Under the pieces are notes generated by a model that searched no databases, was not told the origin of the DNA, and saw only the letters and a program-made list of their open reading frames with translations. A stretch of 64,000 bases of DNA from Cyclina sinensis (taxonomy: Eukaryota > Mollusca > Bivalvia > Venerida > Veneridae): assembly GCA_012932295.1 (NCBI GenBank), contig JAAONU010000003.1, forward strand, positions 27,638,361 to 27,702,360, written 5' to 3'. Of the stretch, positions 58,701-64,000 are shown piece after piece (positions within the stretch are counted from its first letter, which is position 1; every line of letters begins with the position of its first letter). The position numbers were made by a program, and so were the translations under genes.

Positions 58701-60382
58701 TATTACAGAGTTCATAATGACTTTACATGCTTGTGTAACGATCTCGCATTGGTTCGATGATTAAATTAAAATGACGTAACACAGAACTCGTTAAAACTGG
58801 TACCCTCCGGTTGTCAACAAAATTTTATGGTCCATATAAGTCGCTTTAAAAATCTAAAACGGATGTTTTCAAGTACAACGTTGTTTCCTTCTGTGTGAGA
58901 ATAGATACAAAAAGATTGCGAAATAAAGCAAAGCTTAACCAAATGGTGACCAAAAAGGATGTAGAGGCTTGTACAAGATCACATGATTACAAATATCTTC
59001 AACATAACTTTCTTTTATGTTGAAAGAAAGTCTTAAACAAATTGTGACCAAAAATTATGTACAGGCTTGTACTTGATTACCCGATTACAAATACCTTACA
59101 TAGTCAGTGCGCACTTAAGAATATCATCAAATTCAGTGTCGCAACTTTTTATATCGAAGTAATCTGCGGTAGTACTTTTACCTCATAACTACACGGTGTT
59201 TGACCACACTGGACATTTCATTATACTGTGTAGTTTCTGATCAACTGAATACTCCATGTATAAGTGATTCTGTCATTAACTGTAGTTATGAGGAAGTGTT
59301 AGACAGGATGAAGATAACTTCTGCGCACTTTTGTTCAGTAAAACAACATTGTATACAGTCAAAGGATTAACAGACTTGGTAGTGTGTACATGATGTGTAC
59401 TTAGCTGTATTTATTACAATGGTAACATCGAACTATTGTTAAAGTGGCCACAATTTGCATAACTTCCCATGACATGACAATAACAATACATTAGTCATTC
59501 ATCTTGCAATTTTCCTATCAATCTATGTTTATTCAGATCAAAAATACGCTACGATTTATTTCAGATGCAGATCAATTACGCTAAATTGTGCCAGAATACA
59601 GCTTGTAAGTCACGTGGTTAACAGGTTTTTTTCATTCCTTTATTTTCACTCGTTACTGAGAATAAATACAAAGAAAATATTATATTAAATCTGTGATTTT
59701 TTATTTAGACATTTCCAGTTTTTACGTTGACAGTTCATGTTTTGCTTAATACATCATCCAAACTAAAGCCTCTTTGTTACCAAGCCATAATTTTCAAATG
59801 CTTCAGAGCGAACTGGAGTATCGATCTTCTGTTTGTACAGAATGTGTAAACATAGAGAAAGATGAAATCATGCGGCATTCGAGTGTTTTCGCTACAAATT
59901 CTGCTCTGGCATAGAATAACTGTTAGAAGCACCAGTTTGAACTTAACATAAAATGGGTGTGCGTATGTATCGAAATGAAAATCCCGTCATTAACTTATAT
60001 TAACTAAACAATTTCACAGAATTGAGTGATATCAGTCGGACGGTATAGTGCTTTCTGAGAGGAAGACCACTGACCTCACCTTCACCTGAAATTCCTTAAG
60101 TTTCTATTAATAAACACTTACAACTTCAACGATTTCCATGTCATTCAATTTATACTGCAGTTTTCCATTTGGGGCTGTTGATATCATCGGTGTCTCATCA
60201 GTAGGCTCTGTGGACTCCTGCTCATTTTCGGCACTACTCACTGAAATCTGAAAATTTAAACGGGGAGCATCTAACATGTCCCCGCCGTCTGTCTCTAAAT
60301 CCCCATCTTTTATTTCCTCACTCGTATTATTTTCCGCCGTTTTGTTAAGTGTCGCATTAGCCGACTCCATATTTTCACTCAT
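40416..60382 (-). CDS. SLC6 Na+/Cl- coupled transporter, glycine-transporter-like (14 exons)
   Basis: Fourteen minus-strand exons, all with GT-AG introns and matching phases, encode about 787 residues, near the length of vertebrate GlyT2. After a roughly 150-residue acidic, disordered N-terminus come the twelve spans of the family. TM1 has [17 protein letters not shown]2 has [14 protein letters not shown], the second outer loop has the conserved cysteine pair [13 protein letters not shown], and TM6-7 has [15 protein letters not shown]8 has LTLGFGSEF and the C-terminus has NDWGP. By eye the best match is to glycine transporters GlyT1 and GlyT2. The family imports small neurotransmitters or amino acids across the plasma membrane, driven by sodium and chloride. 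TM6 reads SLSACTGG where vertebrate GlyTs have Trp (AWGG), so the substrate is uncertain. One base is missing in exon 9, so as written the frame breaks there. Confidence 0.93.
41011..41713. repeat. 351-bp tandem duplicate, each with a long foldback hairpin (intron 13)
   Basis: 41,011-41,361 and 41,362-41,713 are near-identical. In each, 41,186-41,357 (and 41,537-41,708) folds back on itself. The arms start AAATAGATTTTAA and end TTAAAATCTATTT, with inner arms GATATATCACGG...CCGTGATATATC and a centre of GGCCTACGGCC. This looks like a foldback MITE plus flank, tandemly duplicated. Each copy also has one TGACGTCA. Confidence 0.88.
42241..42405 (-). CDS. SLC6 exon 13 (TM11 end, TM12)
   Basis: 165 bp; acceptor TTTCCAG, donor GTTTGT. 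Reads [10 protein letters not shown], then [20 protein letters not shown] and a TM12 with [16 protein letters not shown]. Confidence 0.93.
42754..42854 (-). CDS. SLC6 exon 12 (start of TM11)
   Basis: 101 bp; acceptor TTTACAG, donor GTATGT. Reads [20 protein letters not shown] then [13 protein letters not shown]. The EDIEMMLG block is typical of glycine-type transporters. Confidence 0.93.
43424..43523 (-). CDS. SLC6 exon 11 (TM10)
   Basis: 100 bp; acceptor TTTCAG, donor GTGAGT (phase 1). Reads [20 protein letters not shown] then [13 protein letters not shown]; the family usually has GGIY..L.D.Y.AS here. Confidence 0.93.
44273..44413 (-). CDS. SLC6 exon 10 (end of TM8, TM9)
   Basis: 141 bp; acceptor TTTTGTAG, donor GTAAGT. 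Reads [16 protein letters not shown], then TM9 [18 protein letters not shown]. Confidence 0.93.
45393..45507 (-). CDS. SLC6 exon 9 (TM8, one-base frameshift)
   Basis: 115 bp; acceptor TTATTACAG, donor GTCAGT. Reads [20 protein letters not shown] and WSVFFFL, then stops TGA TGA. In the next frame it continues [11 protein letters not shown]. One added base near 45,425 restores both the family sequence and the phase of exon 10. Confidence 0.9.
46104..46332 (-). CDS. SLC6 exon 8 (TM6 and TM7)
   Basis: 229 bp; acceptor TAACAG, donor GTAGGG (phase 1). TM6 reads [20 protein letters not shown], then [14 protein letters not shown], and TM7 has [16 protein letters not shown]. The ACTGG stretch differs from the AWGG of vertebrate glycine transporters. 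Confidence 0.95.
46834..46968 (-). CDS. SLC6 exon 7 (TM5)
   Basis: 135 bp; acceptor GTTCCTAG, donor GTACGT. Reads [20 protein letters not shown] then [20 protein letters not shown], the conserved TM5 and helix before TM6. Confidence 0.95.
47678..47810 (-). CDS. SLC6 exon 6 (TM4)
   Basis: 133 bp; acceptor TATCCAG, donor GTAGCC (phase 0). Reads [20 protein letters not shown] then TM4 [20 protein letters not shown] and QSLGK. Confidence 0.93.
49762..49828 (-). CDS. SLC6 exon 5 (outer loop 2, microexon)
   Basis: 67 bp; acceptor TTTTGTAG, donor GTTTGT. Only one frame fits the neighbours; it reads [20 protein letters not shown] and then YY, matching the TEEYY / SEEYF position of other transporters. 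Confidence 0.85.
50064..50193. mobile_element. 130-bp inverted-repeat MITE (intron 4/5 boundary region)
   Basis: Left arm CTTTGTGTGGTTTATC...TGATATATCATGG pairs with the right arm CCATGATATATG...AATAAACTTCACAAAG. No coding. Similar in style, not in sequence, to the foldback at 41,186. Confidence 0.6.
50419..50577 (-). CDS. SLC6 exon 4 (TM3 and start of outer loop 2)
   Basis: 159 bp; acceptor TTTGCAG, donor GTAAGT (phase 1). TM3 has the substrate-site Tyr motif [10 protein letters not shown]; the loop has [17 protein letters not shown] with two N-glycosylation sequons. Confidence 0.95.
51016..51147 (-). CDS. SLC6 exon 3 (TM2)
   Basis: 132 bp; acceptor TTGTACAG, donor GTAAGC. Reads [20 protein letters not shown] and [13 protein letters not shown], the family TM2 signature with its chloride-site region. 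Confidence 0.95.
51473..51713 (-). CDS. SLC6 exon 2 (tail end and TM1)
   Basis: Acceptor CATTACAG, donor GTAAGA (phase 1). Contains [20 protein letters not shown] and [15 protein letters not shown], the sodium- and substrate-binding TM1 of the family. An internal ATG at 51,701 could start a shorter isoform. Confidence 0.95.
52380..53380 (+). mobile_element. hAT transposon remnant in SLC6 intron 1
   Basis: Subterminal GTAATC/GATTAC motifs crowd both ends (52,390-52,510 and 53,270-53,370). Between them a plus-strand frame (52,782-53,063) ends in [20 protein letters not shown] then MMIKCN. This resembles the C-terminal dimerisation region of hAT transposases, which typically have an R-x-x-L-x-x-x-x-x-x-x-L-x-x-L-K-x-N pattern. 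The catalytic part is absent, so the element is dead. Confidence 0.6.
54095..54242. promoter_or_regulatory. 37-bp tandem repeat x4, each with a perfect CRE
   Basis: Four exact-length units start at 54,095, 54,132, 54,169 and 54,206. Each carries TGACGTCA, the palindromic CREB/ATF site, at 54,108, 54,145, 54,182 and 54,219, and most also have ATCGAT. The array is in the first intron of the SLC6 gene. Function as an enhancer is inference. Confidence 0.75.
56048..56132 (-). mobile_element. tRNA-Gln(UUG)-like relic
   Basis: On the minus strand this reads TATGGTCTAGTGGTAACGC (A box), GGGACTTTGAATCCA (an anticodon arm like tRNA-Gln with TTG) and GAGTTCGATCTCC (B box). The acceptor strands do not pair and an extra GGGACTTT is duplicated, so it is a pseudogene or SINE head, not a working tRNA. 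Confidence 0.55.
57758..57785. promoter_or_regulatory. Pair of CRE sites 20 bp apart (intron 1)
   Basis: TGACGTCA at 57,758-57,765 and 57,778-57,785, about two helical turns apart, with a near match TGACGTCT near 57,698. Position within intron 1 is the only further support. Confidence 0.45.
60122..60382 (-). CDS. SLC6 exon 1 (N-terminal tail)
   Basis: ATG at 60,382; 87 residues, acidic and Ser/Thr-rich, with [17 protein letters not shown], then donor GTAAGT in phase 0. Joined in frame to exon 2 (MEIVEV then [10 protein letters not shown]). Assignment rests on frame, splice site and the promoter-like upstream sequence, since SLC6 tails are not conserved. Confidence 0.7.
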
Positions 60383-60590
60383 TATGATTATAAATTAAGA
60401 GAGTTAACTTTTATTTTATCTAAATATCAAGATCAAATACAGATAAATATATATGTATATGTTTCCTAGGAACAGTTTGACATCAGCTGAAGTATTTTTA
60501 TACCGAATATTGTTTATACTTTTATACAACCATGTGGTTCAACACGCTTTCGTGTAAATTACTACATAATATGAAATATTTCCACTACGT

Positions 60591-60615
60591 CGATGGCGGC
60601 CAGTTCTGATTGGTT
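60591..60615 (-). promoter_or_regulatory. Candidate SLC6 promoter motifs
   Basis: On the minus strand AACCAATCAG (60,606-60,615), a full CCAAT box of NF-Y type, is followed by GCCGCCATCG (60,591-60,600), which holds the reverse of an ATGGCGGC YY1-like motif. They lie 210-235 bp upstream of the exon-1 ATG in the right orientation. No TATA box is obvious. Confidence 0.45.
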
Positions 60616-60659
60616 ATCAAGAACGAGGTTTGCAGTCATTATCGTTCGACAACAAGAGT

Positions 60660-63600
60660 CGATGTTTGACGGAAAAATACACATTTTCATTCATGAAATA
60701 TTTTGGGCTTGTCTATACAAAATGATGACATATTTCCGGTTGTTATTAAAACGCTGAATTTAACATTTTTAAATCAAAAAGCTTAAACTTTCAGTAAAAG
60801 AACACTGTTAATTGACTTAATCTCATTAAACTGAAAATAATGATAATAGGTAGAGAGGTAGAGAAGTTGATGAAAAGTGATTGCAGTACAAACTTTGCAC
60901 CATTTTGAAACAGTAAGATTTATGTGATAGGTTTCTGCATGACAGACCAATGTATTTCAAGCAGATTCTCTGTGGAACGATTGATAAAATCAGATAGGTC
61001 ATGTTTGTTTTCGAAAATTCAACGAGGCATCTTCCTTTTTACATTGTATTTGTGGTTTAAAATTGTATAAATGGTTTAAAAATAGCTTTATAGCAATGTT
61101 TGTTACAGTTCGCTTTGCACACAATCACGAGTATTGGTCATAAGTTCAAAAAACTGTCTTGTTGTTGTTGTTTTCGGCCTTCAGTTTTCCTTCTGTTCCG
61201 AAGTTTTGTTGAGTATATATTAACGCTACTAATTAAAACAATGACCTTTCCCTTTGAAGATGAGCGAAGATAAATTAGTTTATGAAAGCGACATAACTAA
61301 TACCACACATAATATGTACATAAAGGCAGCGGTTAAGTGGTTTTGTATTTGATGGTGGAACAATTATAAAATTTTCTATTAACGTTCGTTCCGTGATTGA
61401 TCCGGAACAATTAACTGGTCAAGGTTCCAAAGTTACCACAATCTTTTCGTAGCGCTTAAGTTGTTGAATGGAGATTGGTCAGATGTTGGTTTTCAAAGAC
61501 TCACACGTTCTTTAAAATGTTATGCTGCAGTTGTAAAGTAATTTTTACAAAGAAGTTTCTAAATTAAGCTTAGTTTCTAAATAGTTTTAGATAATATTTA
61601 ATAAGTCATATTCAATCTTTTAGGGAGACTGCTATTACGTTTGCGGAGGATGCGTTGTATGTGACCATGTTAGCGAAATAAGAGAATTTTGAACTTAAAG
61701 ATTGAATGAGTGAGACTATAACAACTGCCCTGCAGAATGTAAATGCTAGACAGACATGGGTGGAGAGAGGGTAGGGTGGTGGGGGGACAGACAGACAGAC
61801 AGACCAGTTGCAGAACAGTTAGTTAGCCAGGAAGAAGTTGCAGATGAATAAGGACAGTGCAGTGAAACTGCGTTACCGAAAAGGTCAGACAGACTCTAAC
61901 TGGGGACGCAGGGCTACCCCTTCAACTGGTAAGAAGCTTTATCTGAAATAAGTGGAATTTCTTGCAATAGAATCAATATTAAAAGAATCAAAAGAAACTT
62001 TTTGGTTTAATTAATTTACTTAGTATAATGTCCTCACAAAGTCATTTCTATCGGACGAACAGTTTACCTCATCATCGTTTCGGGGAAAAACTAGTTTCTA
62101 GACTCCCATTCGTCGTAAGAGTCTGGAAACTTTCCTACATAAATGGTAATGAACGGTTGTGGGCCTCGAACCCATGTCCATCAGTCAGGTCATCAGTCAT
62201 TTGAAGTCAGCGACTCGACCATAGAGACGAGTCAAAGGAAATAATCACGTTCGAATATAAGTAAAGGCAGTAACCACCAGGAACTGTAGCAGTGGCAGTA
62301 CGTATTTTAACATTATAGCAATTTCTTGTATAATTTTGTTATCACACCGAAGCCAACTAAAATGTACGCGTTGGTCATGGTTAAGAACAGAAGCGGCTGT
62401 TGCACAAATATTTTAATCAAACATATTGATATAAATAAACAAGTGTATCTCAGCCGCGACAAGGTTATAGTAGTGATGCAATGTTTACAAACAAATTTCT
62501 CTTGGTTCAATGCAGACGTAATTATAGATTTTCCTAGTAACAGAGCTAAACTATTTACGTCATTTGGCAACTTATCAGGATCCATTGATTTCCTGTATGA
62601 ACAGTATCAATAACGCCATCACGGTCGAAGTAACCCTGAAGGTCACAAGACATGAGGCAGAATGGAATGGACAAGAAACTTGTATTCAGAAATTGTCTTT
62701 GAATACAGATAACATTGCTAAAAGATTTTTTATTGAAGTTGTAGCGGGCAAGCATTTTAACGAGCGAGTGAAGAAAAAAACTGGAAAGTAGCGAGCGAAA
62801 AAGAACGCACGAAGGAAAGAACTAACGGAGGAAAAACAGACGAAGGAAAAAATAAATTAATGAATGAATGAATGGGGTGCAGCAAGTACGGACGAAAACC
62901 AAACGATTTCATGCCTAATCGAATAACACTGTTTAATTACAGTACTGAAACTGCTGAAATATCAGCTTCAGTATACATAGTTAGTAGCAGGCCTACCATT
63001 ACTTCTACTGTCGAAATGCTCCTCAATATGCTTTTTTGAACTATCATGTACGATATAACTTTTTGTGATGAAAACGGCGAATATTTCATTAGGTGCTAGT
63101 AAGTCACTAGTATAATTATATATACAGCGAGATTTTTCGAGTATTTTGGGATTTATACGCGCACGAGGACCGCAGACACAAAGGCCTCATATTCACAAGA
63201 AGAAAATGCTGTATATATTCCATACAATACTGTGAAATAGTGACGTATACCTGTATACTTGACGTAAAGGTATACTGCAGTTAAAGAACAGTATATCAGA
63301 TATCTGAAATATACACAGCCGAAGAGTGAACGTGCACTATGGCTTAATTAAGCAGTATAACAGTCTTTGTACAGTTTTCGGCATGCAGGGGCTTCCTACC
63401 CTAACTATAGACATAATAGATTAATGTCTAGCAGATGATAAAGAAATAACTAGGTAAAACCTATACAGTATAGAATGGATTTCGAAATCCTGTGAATCAA
63501 TATTTTCACATGACATACTATTGTACTACAGTCACGACTATGGTTTAATTCCGATATGAAACGAGTATTTTGTTTTATATTTGGCGTTTGGAAATGTCCC

Positions 63601-64000
63601 TCCCTGTTCATGCATGCATGAGTGGTCATAAATGATGTACATAGTGCGCCTGTTGATATAAATGTTGAATTCTTCCAAGTAAATGAACTCGTAAATATGG
63701 ATATATTTATAAAATTTCCTAACTTCCAAATCTACCATGACGTATACGTTTATTTATAAAAAAATAATTTTCCATGATTCAGTGGATTCGGTTATTTAAA
63801 CCTTTACTGTATTTTTGTCATGGATCGATTTTGTAATACCTCCGTGCCTGATTCGATTTTCAGAAAATATTCACCTCGGCTAAATTTAGCTCGATTCAAG
63901 AGAAGTGAACAGCCATGATGAAGTCATTTTCTATCTGCCTACAAGTTTACTGATTTTACAGGCTGATATTACGTTTATTCACCTTGAATAACTGGAAAAA
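60660..64000. other. Intergenic, no gene seen
   Basis: Upstream of the transporter gene. A (GACA)n run lies at 61,782-61,802. A tRNA-like fragment on the minus strand at about 62,153-62,232 (TATGGTCGAGTCGCTGAC, then GGTTCGAGGCCC) looks like another SINE head. Open frames around 62,313-62,790 occur on both strands and have no recognisable content. Confidence 0.45.

Noticed and set aside
62313..62791. Frames of about 90 codons on both strands
   Set aside because: Overlapping in antisense, no domain, no splice support.

Overview
The window is animal nuclear DNA: AT-rich, with genes split by GT-AG introns, abundant MITE- and SINE-like repeats, minisatellites and a satellite array. It most likely comes from a bivalve or related mollusc. 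This is an inference from a soluble acetylcholine-binding-protein-like gene, an intronless twin-TIR Toll-like receptor, and TTTAGCTCACCTG...CAGGTGAGCTAAA inverted-repeat elements and tRNA-derived retroposons of the kind common in bivalve DNA. No bacterial, plasmid or viral genes were recognised.

Region 1 (1-36,171) is a tandem triplication. Unit 1 (1-15,665) carries a 24-bp minisatellite, an intact twin-TIR TLR gene (3,797-7,138, +), a palindromic 68-bp repeat, and a four-exon AChBP-like gene on the minus strand (10,180-13,302) whose second intron holds a MITE. Unit 2 (15,666-20,937) has lost about 10.6 kb between the start of the unit and that MITE. It therefore has no TLR, and only exon 1 of the AChBP-like gene survives. 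Unit 3 (20,938-36,171) carries an expanded minisatellite and a second TLR copy. That copy has two stops and a frameshift in its 5' half and is split by a 6,157-bp element (26,863-33,019) with inverted terminal repeats. The intact unit-1 gene is the empty site, so the insertion boundaries can be read to the base. The element contains subterminal ATGGG-type repeats, decayed split coding segments and a 188-bp satellite with a three-unit higher-order period.

Region 2 (36,172-40,415) has no recognisable gene; a palindromic MITE lies at 37,036-37,249.

Region 3 (40,416-60,382, minus strand) is one 14-exon SLC6 sodium/chloride-coupled transporter gene, closest by eye to the glycine transporters, about 787 residues. 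All 13 intron phases agree once a single missing base in exon 9 (about 45,425) is allowed for. Its 8.4-kb first intron holds a hAT transposase remnant, four TGACGTCA sites in a 37-bp tandem repeat, a further TGACGTCA pair and a tRNA-Gln-like relic. A candidate promoter with CCAAT and GGCGGC-type motifs lies at 60,590-60,616.

Region 4 (60,660-64,000) shows no gene that can be supported. The three gene families (innate immune receptor, soluble cholinergic binding protein, amino-acid or neurotransmitter transporter) are neighbours here; nothing in the sequence shows that they act together.
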